From the NCBI GenBank assembly GCA_022509165.1, contig JAFLTT010000005.1, positions 1-64,000 on the forward strand: a stretch of DNA of 64,000 nt. Direction: 5' to 3'. Made by a program: the position numbers and the translations under genes. The notes beneath the pieces are model-generated. The model saw only the letters and a program-made list of their open reading frames with translations. It did not search any database and was not told where the DNA came from. Shown here one piece after another: positions 28,026-36,980 of the stretch (position 1 is its first letter; the number at the start of each line of letters is the position of its first letter). The DNA comes from Muribaculaceae bacterium (GTDB lineage: Bacteria > Bacteroidota > Bacteroidia > Bacteroidales > Muribaculaceae).

Positions 28026-29480
28026 ATGAAATCTGCCTGTCTATATTTCAATATTCATCAGCCATTCCGCCTGAAACGTTACAGGTTTTTTGATATCGGC
28101 AACGACCATTATTACTATGATGATTTTGCCAATGATGAAATCATCACAAGGTTGGCTGAGGTAAGCTATATTCCTCTCTGCAATACTCTCCTTAAAATGA
28201 TTGAGGAATCAAACAGAGAGTTTAAATGTGCTATCTCTATTTCCGGCACCGCAATTGAGCAACTTCAACTTTATGTGCCTGAATGTATCGACTTGCTGAA
28301 AAAGCTCGCCGACACCGGTTGTGTGGAATTCACCGGAGGAACTTATGCCCACGGACTTTCTGCTCTCGAAGATGTAGAAGAATTTATCCGTGAAGTGAAG
28401 GAACATGACGATCTGCTGAAGCGTACATTTGGAGTAAAGACTAAGTTGTTTGCCAACACTGAACTCATTTATGATGACGATATAGCAGCTATAGTGGCTT
28501 CCATGGATTTCAAGGCCATCCTTACAGAGGGTGCTAAACATATTCTGGGTTGGAAATCCCCTAATTATGTGTATGCAGCCGCCACTGCTCCTAAATTGAA
28601 ACTCCTCTTTACAAACCGTAAACTTGAAGAAGATATCACCAATAACTTCAATAACCCTTCCTGGCCGGAATATCCGCTCACTGCCGATAAATATATAGAT
28701 TGGATTGCTTCAATGCCGGAAGAGGAACAAATCGTGAACCTTTTCTTCAGTATGGATACTTTCGGAGGATTCTTACCAAAAGACACCGGTATTTTCGATT
28801 TCCTCAGAGCACTACCCAGATTTGGTAAAGAAAAAGGAGTGAAATTCGCAATGCCCTCAGAGGCCGTGGCTAAATTGAAACCTGTGGGTGAAGTATCAGT
28901 TCCTTCGCCTATCTCTGATATCGATGAAGCAAGAGACGTATCGGCATGGAAGGGTAATGAACTTCAGAATGAAGCCTTGAATAAACTTTATGCCGTGGCT
29001 GAGCGTGTGAATCTATGTCAGGACCGCCGCCTTAAACAAGACTGGAAATATCTGCAGAGCAGCGACCACTTCTATTATATGAGTACTAAGAATAAGGCTG
29101 ATGGTGCAAGCCATGCTGCTTTCAGTCCTTACGACTCTCCTTTCTCAGCTTTCACCAATTATATGAACGTGCTGGCCGACTTCCTTGTGAGAGTGGAAGA
29201 GCAATATCCTGAAAATATCGATAATGAGGAACTCAACTCCCTCTTGCTCACTATCCGTAACCAGAGTGCGGAAATAAATGAACTCAATAAGGAAGTGAAG
29301 AATCTCCGCAACAACATCCTTAATGCTGATGATTCAAACAATGCGCCTAAAGTGGAGATGCTTGAGATTGCTGAAAAAAGCGACATAGAATCTCCGGCTG
29401 TGGCTAAGGAAAACGCAGAAAAAGCTCCGGCTAAAAAACGTACAGTGCGTAAAACCAAAGCCAAGGCTAAGGAAGATTGA
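28026..29480 (+). CDS. GH57 family alpha-amylase or branching-type enzyme
   Basis: This protein of 484 residues has an N-terminal GH57 barrel: FNIHQPFRL, the nucleophile region LFANTELIYDDD, and MDTFGGF with the acid/base Asp. No signal peptide is present. Residues 405-484 are a coiled coil (LLLTIRNQSAEINELNKEVKNL) followed by a Lys/Ala-rich tail (APAKKRTVRKTKAKAKED), which looks histone-like and is not part of the catalytic domain. As third gene of the glycogen operon it probably trims or branches the polymer. Confidence 0.88.
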   Translation: MKSACLYFNIHQPFRLKRYRFFDIGNDHYYYDDFANDEIITRLAEVSYIPLCNTLLKMIEESNREFKCAISISGTAIEQLQLYVPECIDLLKKLADTGCVEFTGGTYAHGLSALEDVEEFIREVKEHDDLLKRTFGVKTKLFANTELIYDDDIAAIVASMDFKAILTEGAKHILGWKSPNYVYAAATAPKLKLLFTNRKLEEDITNNFNNPSWPEYPLTADKYIDWIASMPEEEQIVNLFFSMDTFGGFLPKDTGIFDFLRALPRFGKEKGVKFAMPSEAVAKLKPVGEVSVPSPISDIDEARDVSAWKGNELQNEALNKLYAVAERVNLCQDRRLKQDWKYLQSSDHFYYMSTKNKADGASHAAFSPYDSPFSAFTNYMNVLADFLVRVEEQYPENIDNEELNSLLLTIRNQSAEINELNKEVKNLRNNILNADDSNNAPKVEMLEIAEKSDIESPAVAKENAEKAPAKKRTVRKTKAKAKED

Positions 29481-29508
29481 ATATAGAAGATAGATTCCAA
29501 TCTTTTTC

Positions 29509-29554
29509 AATAGAAAAGGGAAACGCCGTATCGTGCTTCCCTTTTCTATTTTTT
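29509..29554 (+). terminator. Terminator of the glycogen operon
   Basis: A perfect 14-bp stem (29509-29522 with 29537-29550) encloses a 14-base loop and is followed by Ts. It may also act on the leftward C69 gene that ends at 29581. Confidence 0.85.
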
Positions 29555-29580
29555 GATATTGATCGATCTTACAGTTTAGA

Positions 29581-31224
29581 TTAACGTAGAAGGAAATGGT
29601 CGCCTGTTTCCTTTACTATATTTTCGTAATATTTTTGATCATATCCAGGGAAAGATGGATAAGCCGGTATTCCATATTCAGTTATCTGGAAGGTACCGTC
29701 TTCATTGGTCTTTTTCATATTGCCATCCATAAATTTCACCAAAAGATAGATGGCGAGATCTCTATATGAGTCGGTTGAATTCTGTGCTAACTGTGCTGCT
29801 TCCGAATTCACAGCATTTAGCAAGGACTCCATATCTCCGCTTTCATACATAGCCAACAATTCCTGTTCCTTTTCCGGTCTGGATTCTTGAAAACCGGTCT
29901 CAAGGGCTCCTTGTACTTTACGGATATCCGGAATCATCAGGTCATAACGGTTGTAAGCCTGGTTGGCAACCCAATTGTTCATCCAAAAGTTGGAATCCAT
30001 CGAGAAAGTGTTGATATCACCTTTTTCCAACTGCTTCGGAACCTCAGTTAGTGAACAATAAAACGGCATGTACACCGAGGTATTGGTGTCATCAGTACCG
30101 AACCAGAATACTCCTCCGATTGGATCGGGCAACCAATCCCGGCTTTGGCTAACAAAACTCCATCCTGTCTGTTGAGTTCCAATCGCACGTTCCATGCAGT
30201 ATTTGTTGCCATCCACCTCAAATTCCATCGGTCTCCAACGATAGGGCACATGGTTGGGGCCGGCTCCTATATCTGAAGTCATTTCAAAGGGAGTTCCTTC
30301 ATAGTGATCACGCATACTTTCCTGCATCTCGGCAAGGCTCACCTTTCTTTCAGGTATCACATAAAGTGGCATAGGTTCATCGCTTTCATAAGCACACCAG
30401 GCATAATACTTATCAGTCTCAGGCTGGAATCTTCTGAAGTAACTCCATACCCTTGCATCACATCCCCTTCTTGTGGCAGCATCATGCACGGAATATGCAT
30501 CAGCAAAAGAGAAGTCCTCATCCTTTCCGTTGAAATATCCTTTCTTACGGGCAAAGGATATCATATCCTTGCTATACATCACATTATCCTTATCCTTAAG
30601 ATTTACCTGACGTATGCGTGGCTCGTTTGCATGTCCTGAGATAGCATCATCCGGAATACGTACTGCAATCCAGACAGCACCTTTTTCCGCACCCTTGCCT
30701 ATCATATCCATTACCCAAACCTCATCCTTATCGGCAATAGAGAAAGACTCACCCTCACTTGCATAGCCGTATTCCTCCACGAGATCTGTCATTACCTTTA
30801 TTGCTTCCCTGGCCGTCTTAGACCTTTCGAGGGCTATTTGTATCAAAGAACCGTAATCTATAATAGCATTTCCGGTGGTATCCCATAGTTCTTCATGGCC
30901 TCCCCAAGTAGTTTCACCGATAGCAACCTGAAATTCATTCATGTTTCCAACCACATTATAGGTCTCTGGCACCTGAGGTATTTCGCCTAACGGTTTGTTG
31001 GTATCCCATTCCACCACTTTACGCATCTCCCCCGGGGCATGCTTTGCTGCCGGAGTATGGGAAAGATCCCCGTATAATCCATGGGAATCCGCTGCATAAG
31101 TTATCATTACACTGCCATCCGTGGTTGCTTTCTTTCCGGCTATAAGATTAGTACATGCATCTGCTATACCATATCCGGCCAGTGCTGTCAGGACCGTGAA
31201 AATTGAAATTCTTGTAATTCTCAT
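29581..31224 (-). CDS. C69 family dipeptidase, secreted
   Basis: This protein has 547 residues from the ATG at 31224 (MRITRISIFTVLTALAGYG); the longer frame starts outside the signal peptide. Cleavage after IADA leaves Cys24 (CTNLIAG) at the new N-terminus, which is how this N-terminal nucleophile family (PF03577) makes its catalytic residue. The NEFQVAIGETTWGG and MDMIGKG stretches are family marks. It probably degrades dipeptides in the periplasm. The gene stands alone. Confidence 0.9.
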   Translation of the reverse strand: MRITRISIFTVLTALAGYGIADACTNLIAGKKATTDGSVMITYAADSHGLYGDLSHTPAAKHAPGEMRKVVEWDTNKPLGEIPQVPETYNVVGNMNEFQVAIGETTWGGHEELWDTTGNAIIDYGSLIQIALERSKTAREAIKVMTDLVEEYGYASEGESFSIADKDEVWVMDMIGKGAEKGAVWIAVRIPDDAISGHANEPRIRQVNLKDKDNVMYSKDMISFARKKGYFNGKDEDFSFADAYSVHDAATRRGCDARVWSYFRRFQPETDKYYAWCAYESDEPMPLYVIPERKVSLAEMQESMRDHYEGTPFEMTSDIGAGPNHVPYRWRPMEFEVDGNKYCMERAIGTQQTGWSFVSQSRDWLPDPIGGVFWFGTDDTNTSVYMPFYCSLTEVPKQLEKGDINTFSMDSNFWMNNWVANQAYNRYDLMIPDIRKVQGALETGFQESRPEKEQELLAMYESGDMESLLNAVNSEAAQLAQNSTDSYRDLAIYLLVKFMDGNMKKTNEDGTFQITEYGIPAYPSFPGYDQKYYENIVKETGDHFLLR

Positions 31225-31386
31225 GTAATTTATCATTAGTTTAATTACGAAATTACATAAAATTTCTTTTTTTTTGCGTATCAATGAGGAATTAGACCCG
31301 GTTTGGTGTTTATACTAATGTAAAAGGTGGTGTTTTTAACCCTTTTTATGCATTATTAAAAATTTAAACGCAAACCTCTATATCTT

Positions 31387-33252
31387 ATGGAAGAATTGAA
31401 TATAGAAAATAATCCGTCTCCAACTGAAGATGATAATATGACCAATCCGTTCTTGGAACTGGGTGTGGATCCTCAACTTGTAAAGGCAATTGATGAATTG
31501 GGTTTTGCAGCCCCGATGCCTATTCAGGAAAAGGTAATTCCTCATCTGCTCTCGAAGGAGGGTGATGTGGTAGGACTGGCTCAGACAGGTACAGGAAAAA
31601 CTGCAGCATTCGGATTACCGGTACTACAAAGAATTGACGTGAATAAAAGGGTGCCTCAGGCTTTGGTTATTGCACCTACACGTGAATTATGCCTTCAGAT
31701 TGCCGGAGACCTTGCTGATTTCTCAAAATATATCGACGGACTTAAGATTCTGCCTGTCTACGGAGGATCCAGTATCGACAGCCAGATTAAGGCTTTGCGT
31801 AATGGAGTGCAAGTGATTGTAGCTACACCCGGACGTCTTATAGACCTGATAAAAAGAGGGGAAGTAAAACTTGCCGATGTGCATACCGTAATTCTCGACG
31901 AAGCCGACGAGATGCTCAATATGGGATTCCTTGATGATATCAAGGAGATTCTGACTCATGTGCCTGACGACCGTAAGATGCTTATGTTCTCAGCCACAAT
32001 GCCAAAGGAAATAGCAGATATCTCAAAGCAGTTTATGCATAATCCGGTGGAATTTGTGGTAGGTAACCGTAATGAAGGTGCAAAGAATGTACGCCATATT
32101 TACTACATGGTAAAGGCTCATGACAAATATCTTGCACTAAAACGAATTGTAGACAACAGCCCCGATATTTATGGACTAATCTTCTGCCGCACTAAGAAGG
32201 AGACACAGGAAATTGCCGACAAACTTATTGCTGACGGTTATAATGCAGACTGCCTGCATGGCGACCTCTCTCAGGCACAACGTGACCTGGCCATGAAAAA
32301 GTTCCGGGATCATGTCACTCAATTACTGGTTGCAACCGATGTAGCGGCCAGAGGTCTCGATGTAGACGACCTTACTCACGTTATCAATTACGGATTGCCG
32401 GAAGACACTGCAGTTTATACTCACCGTAGCGGGAGAACCGGACGGGCCAATAAGACCGGTGTGTCTATCGCTATTATCCATTCACGAGAAAGGGGTAAAC
32501 TCAAAGAGATTGAGAAAAAGATAGGAAAGACTTTCGAATACAAGAAAGTACCTACTCCTGAACATATTATCGAAAAGCAACTCTATAATCTCGCAGACCG
32601 TCTTGAGAGAGTACAGGTGGAAGAGGATACAATAGCTAAATATATACCCGGAGTAAGGAAAAAACTCGAATGGCTCACTGAAGAGGATCTGCTGAAAAGA
32701 GTACTCTCACTGGAATTCAACCGTCTGTTGAATTATTACCGCAATATGCCGGATATCGACCTTAATGCCCCGGAACAGGGTGAAGGAAAAGGTAAGAAAC
32801 GTAATGAAAGAAGTAGAGACCGCAGAGACAAAGACCGCAGAGACGGTGAACCGGGGTTCGAACGGTTGGCCCTCAATGTGGGTAAGGCGCAAGGATTCTT
32901 CCCCGGAAACCTGATGGAAATCATCAACAGGAACACTTCAGGCAACAAACCTGAAATCGGACGTATTGACCTGATGCCGGATTATACCCTTTTTGATGTG
33001 AAAAAAGGTGATGCCCATAGAGTGATAAGCGCTCTTAAGAATGTAGACTTCTTTGGCACAACTCTTAAACCGGAAAAGGCTGTGGCAGGACGCGATTATT
33101 CTTCAGGATCTCGTTCTAAGGGTAAAGATTCAAGAGGAAAATCGAAAGATTCAAAGTCTAAATCAACGTCCAAAAAGGATAAGAAACAAAAGGGTTCCTC
33201 TAAACCCGACTACAACGGAAATTATGAAATTTTTTATAAGAAGAAAAAGTAA
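31387..33252 (+). CDS. deaD: DEAD-box ATP-dependent RNA helicase with DbpA-type RNA-binding domain
   Basis: This protein has 621 residues. The Q motif (MPIQEKVIP) is followed by the Walker motif AQTGTGKT at 65-72, PTREL, DEAD at 171-174, SAT at 202-204, and HRSGRTGR at 345-352. A DbpA-like domain lies near residues 495-570 (NVGKAQGFFPGNLMEIINR), and a basic Lys/Ser-rich tail ends the protein. It unwinds RNA in ribosome assembly or decay, probably with a cold-response role. Its last 29 bases overlap the next gene. Confidence 0.93.
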   Translation: MEELNIENNPSPTEDDNMTNPFLELGVDPQLVKAIDELGFAAPMPIQEKVIPHLLSKEGDVVGLAQTGTGKTAAFGLPVLQRIDVNKRVPQALVIAPTRELCLQIAGDLADFSKYIDGLKILPVYGGSSIDSQIKALRNGVQVIVATPGRLIDLIKRGEVKLADVHTVILDEADEMLNMGFLDDIKEILTHVPDDRKMLMFSATMPKEIADISKQFMHNPVEFVVGNRNEGAKNVRHIYYMVKAHDKYLALKRIVDNSPDIYGLIFCRTKKETQEIADKLIADGYNADCLHGDLSQAQRDLAMKKFRDHVTQLLVATDVAARGLDVDDLTHVINYGLPEDTAVYTHRSGRTGRANKTGVSIAIIHSRERGKLKEIEKKIGKTFEYKKVPTPEHIIEKQLYNLADRLERVQVEEDTIAKYIPGVRKKLEWLTEEDLLKRVLSLEFNRLLNYYRNMPDIDLNAPEQGEGKGKKRNERSRDRRDKDRRDGEPGFERLALNVGKAQGFFPGNLMEIINRNTSGNKPEIGRIDLMPDYTLFDVKKGDAHRVISALKNVDFFGTTLKPEKAVAGRDYSSGSRSKGKDSRGKSKDSKSKSTSKKDKKQKGSSKPDYNGNYEIFYKKKK

Positions 33253-33964
33253 AATCATAAGCAAGGCAGCGTTTGGGTCGGCACTTTTTATGGTGTCGGC
33301 CTTTGCCATGTTTACACAAAAGGTCTCGGCCGATACTAAAACCGTTGACCATATATCACAAGAAAAAACCGATACAATCACAGCCCGCAGTATTTTTGAA
33401 AAGATTCATCTTTCCGCACTTGAAATTCTTCCCCGAAGCACCCGTCTCGATATGTTAGATTATTGGGATGTGGATAGTGTGCATAAGGTTACGAACGTGA
33501 TGGAAGGGCTTTCTTGGCTTGAACAGGTTACACCCTCTTATTTAAAAGTCCACATTTCGGCAGTAAGCACTCTCGAAATAAAATTGTTGTCGGCTAAAAA
33601 GAATCCCATTGTAATGACTATATATACCGTGGGAGATGATGTGCAGGCACAGGATAGTCAGGTGAAATTTTTCTCAATAGATTTGCAGGAACTTGATTCG
33701 TCGAAATACCTGCAAATGCCACAGTTAAAAGATTTCTTCGATATTCCTAAAGGTTCGACTACAAAAATGAAGGAAATTGAAGATATGATTCCTTTCCCTA
33801 CACTGGCTTTCTCAGCCAACCCGGAAAATGACAACCTGAAAGCACGGCTTACTGTGGAACAATACATCAATCAGGATGATTGGAATATTGCCCGACTGTT
33901 TGTAAAACCTTATATCACTCTCATTTGGGAGAAAGAAAAATATAAGGTGGAAAAATCTAAATGA
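33224..33964 (+). CDS. Exported protein of unknown function
   Basis: I start this 246-residue protein at the ATG at 33224 (MKFFIRRKSKIISKAAFGSA), which gives a clear signal peptide ending near KVSA; a longer frame in the same phase lies inside deaD. The mature part has KIHLSALEILPRSTRLDMLDYW and a run of strands (LKVHISAVSTLEIKLL, NPIVMTIYTVG), and resembles the DUF3256 proteins of Bacteroidetes. It overlaps deaD by 29 bp and precedes gltX by 24 bp. Family assignment is tentative. Confidence 0.7.
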   Translation: MKFFIRRKSKIISKAAFGSALFMVSAFAMFTQKVSADTKTVDHISQEKTDTITARSIFEKIHLSALEILPRSTRLDMLDYWDVDSVHKVTNVMEGLSWLEQVTPSYLKVHISAVSTLEIKLLSAKKNPIVMTIYTVGDDVQAQDSQVKFFSIDLQELDSSKYLQMPQLKDFFDIPKGSTTKMKEIEDMIPFPTLAFSANPENDNLKARLTVEQYINQDDWNIARLFVKPYITLIWEKEKYKVEKSK

Positions 33965-33988
33965 ATAAAAATCAAATTAAAATAAATA

Positions 33989-35518
33989 ATGGACAGGAAA
34001 GTTAGAGTAAGGTTTGCACCCTCTCCCACAGGACCTCTTCATATCGGAGGTGTGCGTACTGCTTTGTACAACTACATCTTTGCAAAACAAAACGGAGGTG
34101 ACTTGATATTGAGGATTGAAGACACTGACAGCCGAAGGTTTGTGCCCGGTGCGGAAGAGTATATCAACAATGCATTGGCATGGTTAGGTATAACCTTTGA
34201 TGAAGGTGTGAAAGAGGGAGGAAAATACGGACCTTATCGCCAGAGTGAAAGAAAAGCCATATACCGGGAATATGTCGATAAATTGCTTGATGCAGGTAAA
34301 GCTTATATCGCCTTCGATACTCCTGAAGAACTGGAGGAAGCTCGTGAAAAGATACCTAATTTCCAATATGATGCCCATACCAGAGGGAAAATGCGAAACT
34401 CTCTCGTGATGCCAAAAGAGGAGGTAGACCGTCTGATTGCTGATGGCACTCAGTATGTGGTGAGATTTAAGGTAGAGCCCGACCATGAAGTGGTGGTAAA
34501 TGACCTTATTCGCGGAGAGGTCAGAATCAATAGCAATATTATTGACGATAAGGTGCTCTTTAAAAGTGCCGATAACCTTCCCACATACCACCTTGCTAAT
34601 ATAGTGGACGACCATCTTATGGAAGTGACTCATGTGATAAGAGGCGAAGAATGGCTGCCCTCAGCTCCATTACATGTATTGCTTTATGAAGCCTTCGGTT
34701 GGAAAGATACAATGCCACAGTTCGTGCACTTGCCATTGCTTCTGAAACCGGTAGGAAATGGAAAATTGTCTAAAAGAGATGGCGATAAACTGGGCTTTCC
34801 TGTGTTCCTGCTTGAATGGAAAGACCCGGTCACCGGAGAAATCTCATCAGGTTATCGGGAAAAGGGTTATTTGCCCGAAGCAGTAGTAAATTTCCTTGCT
34901 TTGTTGGGATGGAATCCGGGCGATGATACCGAGATGATGAGCATTGACGATCTTATCAGTAAATTCTCTTTTGAACATTGCTCTAAGAGTGGTGCCAAAT
35001 TTGATTATAAGAAAGGAATCTGGTTTAACCATGAATACCTCCAAAAAGCAGATAACGCTCGTCTGGCAGAGCTTCTTAAGCCGACCCTCGAGGCAAACGG
35101 GGTGAAGGATTGTGACCCGGATTATGTAGCTAAAGCCATTGCCCTGGTAAAAGGGCGGGCAGAACTGGTACCGGATTTATGGACTCAGGGAGATTTCTTC
35201 TTTAAAGCACCTGAAACTTATGCAGAGAAGGATGTGAAGAAAAGATGGAGCGCAGAAACTCCCCGTATCATGGAAGAATTAATCGGTGTGCTGGAAGGAA
35301 TCGACGATATGAGTTCTGCCAATGCAGAAAAGATAGTTCTCGACTGGATTGCCGAAAATGGTTATCATCTGGGCAATGTAATGAATGCATTCCGACTCTG
35401 TGTGGTGGGTGCATGCCGTGGCCCTCATATGTTTGATATTACCGAACTTCTCCCTAAAGAAGAAGTGATATCACGTATTCGCAAAGCTATAGAAACTATC
35501 CCTTCTCCCGAGAATTAA
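33989..35518 (+). CDS. gltX: Glutamyl-tRNA synthetase
   Basis: This class I synthetase has 509 residues. The HIGH-type motif is PTGPLHIGG (residues 13-21), and the KMSKS equivalent is KLSKRDG near residue 257. [20 protein letters not shown] and DTDSRRFV are typical. The C-terminal anticodon-binding helical domain is complete. It charges tRNA-Glu. A long palindrome follows the stop. Confidence 0.96.
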   Translation: MDRKVRVRFAPSPTGPLHIGGVRTALYNYIFAKQNGGDLILRIEDTDSRRFVPGAEEYINNALAWLGITFDEGVKEGGKYGPYRQSERKAIYREYVDKLLDAGKAYIAFDTPEELEEAREKIPNFQYDAHTRGKMRNSLVMPKEEVDRLIADGTQYVVRFKVEPDHEVVVNDLIRGEVRINSNIIDDKVLFKSADNLPTYHLANIVDDHLMEVTHVIRGEEWLPSAPLHVLLYEAFGWKDTMPQFVHLPLLLKPVGNGKLSKRDGDKLGFPVFLLEWKDPVTGEISSGYREKGYLPEAVVNFLALLGWNPGDDTEMMSIDDLISKFSFEHCSKSGAKFDYKKGIWFNHEYLQKADNARLAELLKPTLEANGVKDCDPDYVAKAIALVKGRAELVPDLWTQGDFFFKAPETYAEKDVKKRWSAETPRIMEELIGVLEGIDDMSSANAEKIVLDWIAENGYHLGNVMNAFRLCVVGACRGPHMFDITELLPKEEVISRIRKAIETIPSPEN

Positions 35519-35558
35519 TCACATAAGCATTAAATGCATTATAAGCCTTGAAAGCATT

Positions 35559-35588
35559 AAGGGAGAGTCAAGATCTTGACTCTCCCTT
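35559..35588 (+). terminator. Terminator of gltX
   Basis: An exact 30-base palindrome (two 15-base arms, aagggagagtcaaga and its complement) lies 40 bp after the gltX stop and is followed by a T-rich run. Confidence 0.75.
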
Positions 35589-35609
35589 TAATTCTTTTGT
35601 CCCCCTTAT

Positions 35610-35690
35610 AAAAAAAATTGATTGTCTCCCGACAACCAACCTTCAATTAACCTTAAAATCTAATACCATGAAAAACTCGATGCAAAGTTA
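35610..35690 (-). ncRNA. Small terminated transcription unit, copy 2
   Basis: On the minus strand, ATTG, 18 bases and TAACTTTG (box at 35683-35690) predict a start near 35677. A 7-bp hairpin with a ggga loop (35620-35637) followed by eight Us ends the unit after about 65 nt. It shares its core leader with copy 1 at 13331-13412, including an ATG frame MVLDFKVN that ends before the hairpin. No gene follows closely, so it should yield a free small RNA. Confidence 0.6.
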
Positions 35691-35824
35691 TATAATAATT
35701 TTATAAAACAATGCTATATAACATAAAAATTTGTCGTTTTAACAACATTTAACAAATTCTACTTCTATATTGGATTTGAAGGTTTAATATCGAATGTTTT
35801 ATCCGATAAATATCTCTTTCTTAA

Positions 35825-36220
35825 TTATAAATGAAACTTCGAGGCTATTGCTTCACTGATTTCACGCATTTTCTCCGGTGATGGATTCTCTATTTTTCTT
35901 CTAAAATCCATATCACCTTCACTATTCAGGGGTACTAAATGGATATGGGCATGAGGCACTTCAAGACCCAAGACTGCCATACCAACTTTTCTACACCGTA
36001 TAGCCTCCTGAATGGCTGTAGCAACCTGCTTGGCAAATACGGCCATATCTCCAAGAGTGACATCATCTAAATCAAAGATATAATCCACCTCTTTTTTAGG
36101 CACTACAAGTGTGTGACCCCACGCGATAGGATTGATATCTAAAAAGGCATAGAATTTATCGCTCTCTGCCACTTTATATGAAGGCAAGTCCCCTGCAATT
36201 ATTCTACTGAAAATAGTCAT
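35825..36220 (-). CDS. HIT family nucleotide-binding protein
   Basis: This protein of 131 residues has the histidine triad HAHIHLVP near residue 95 and the N-terminal FSRIIAGDLPSYKV and INPIAWGHTLVVPKKEV of the HINT branch. It probably hydrolyses nucleoside phosphoramidates or dinucleotides in the cytoplasm. It lies 42 bp after greA and is likely in the same transcript. Most family members write HxHxHxx with this spacing, so the active site is intact. Confidence 0.93.
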   Translation of the reverse strand: MTIFSRIIAGDLPSYKVAESDKFYAFLDINPIAWGHTLVVPKKEVDYIFDLDDVTLGDMAVFAKQVATAIQEAIRCRKVGMAVLGLEVPHAHIHLVPLNSEGDMDFRRKIENPSPEKMREISEAIASKFHL

Positions 36221-36262
36221 ATTTCTATATTTGGAAATGAGAGTGTTCTATACTTTTTTGAT

Positions 36263-36727
36263 TCAGATCTCAATTTTGAGAATCTCAAATTCTAATTCAC
36301 CTGCCGGAGCTTTCACTTTAACCTTATCACCTACTTTATGTCCCATCAATCCCTGGGCAATCGGAGTGGTAGAGGCTATCTTTCCCTCACGGAAATTTGC
36401 TTCATTTTCTGTGACGATAGTATATGCCACTTCCATACCGTTTTTGGTATTCTTGATAGTTACCTTATTAAGAAGTTGCACTACTTCGGTATTTAAATTA
36501 GAATCATCAATAATACGGGCACTGGCTATAAGTTCCTTGATTTTTGCTATCTTCATTTCCAACATTCCCTGTGCCTCTTTGGCAGCATCATATTCTGCAT
36601 TTTCTGAAAGGTCTCCCTTATCGCGAGCTTCGGCTATAGCTTGCTTTATCAATGGCCGCTGAGCCTCAAGTTCGCTTAGTTCCTTCATTTTCTTATCATA
36701 TCCTTCCTGTGTAAGATAAGTCGCCAT
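36263..36727 (-). CDS. greA: Transcript cleavage factor GreA
   Basis: This 154-residue protein has an N-terminal coiled coil (residues 1-75) with the acidic tip in GDLSENAEYDAAKEAQG, and a C-terminal FKBP-like domain (TPIAQGLMGHKVGDKVKVKAPAGELEFEI). It rescues backtracked RNA polymerase. The promoter lies 140 bp upstream, leaving a long structured leader. Confidence 0.96.
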   Translation of the reverse strand: MATYLTQEGYDKKMKELSELEAQRPLIKQAIAEARDKGDLSENAEYDAAKEAQGMLEMKIAKIKELIASARIIDDSNLNTEVVQLLNKVTIKNTKNGMEVAYTIVTENEANFREGKIASTTPIAQGLMGHKVGDKVKVKAPAGELEFEILKIEI

Positions 36728-36759
36728 TTCTTTTCTTTTAAGATATTAGACTAAAAAAC

Positions 36760-36780
36760 TTCCGGAGAATTTCTCCGGAA
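36760..36780 (-). promoter_or_regulatory. Palindrome in the greA leader
   Basis: A ttccggagaa/ttctccggaa hairpin sits 33-53 bases upstream of the greA ATG, within the transcribed leader. It has no U-tract; it may affect translation or serve as a binding site. Confidence 0.4.
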
Positions 36781-36872
36781 TACATAAAATAAAGAATCTT
36801 CATAACCGCCTGTGTATCATTGCAGCCTGAAGAGTCTCCGGGGAGGTATCATCTCTGACCCTTTTCCGAGTG

Positions 36873-36904
36873 CAAAGTTAATGCTTTTACATCCCTTCAA
36901 CAAA
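36873..36904 (-). promoter_or_regulatory. Promoter of greA
   Basis: On the minus strand this is TTTG, exactly 20 bases, TAACTTTG, a full match to the Bacteroidetes consensus. The start is expected near 36867. Confidence 0.65.
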
Positions 36905-36980
36905 TTCTTAACATTTTTTATATGCTGAGCCATACCACTTTCCATGTTTTATTTTTTATAAGTATCTTTGTTCACCTTTT

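Noticed and set aside
32850-32875. tRNA-like ggttcgaac within deaD
   Set aside because: It lies inside a well-supported coding frame, and no acceptor or anticodon stems surround it.
33053-33223. Upstream extension of the exported protein into deaD
   Set aside because: The extension has no signal peptide and is a frame-shifted reading of the deaD basic tail. The ATG at 33224 gives a clear signal peptide.
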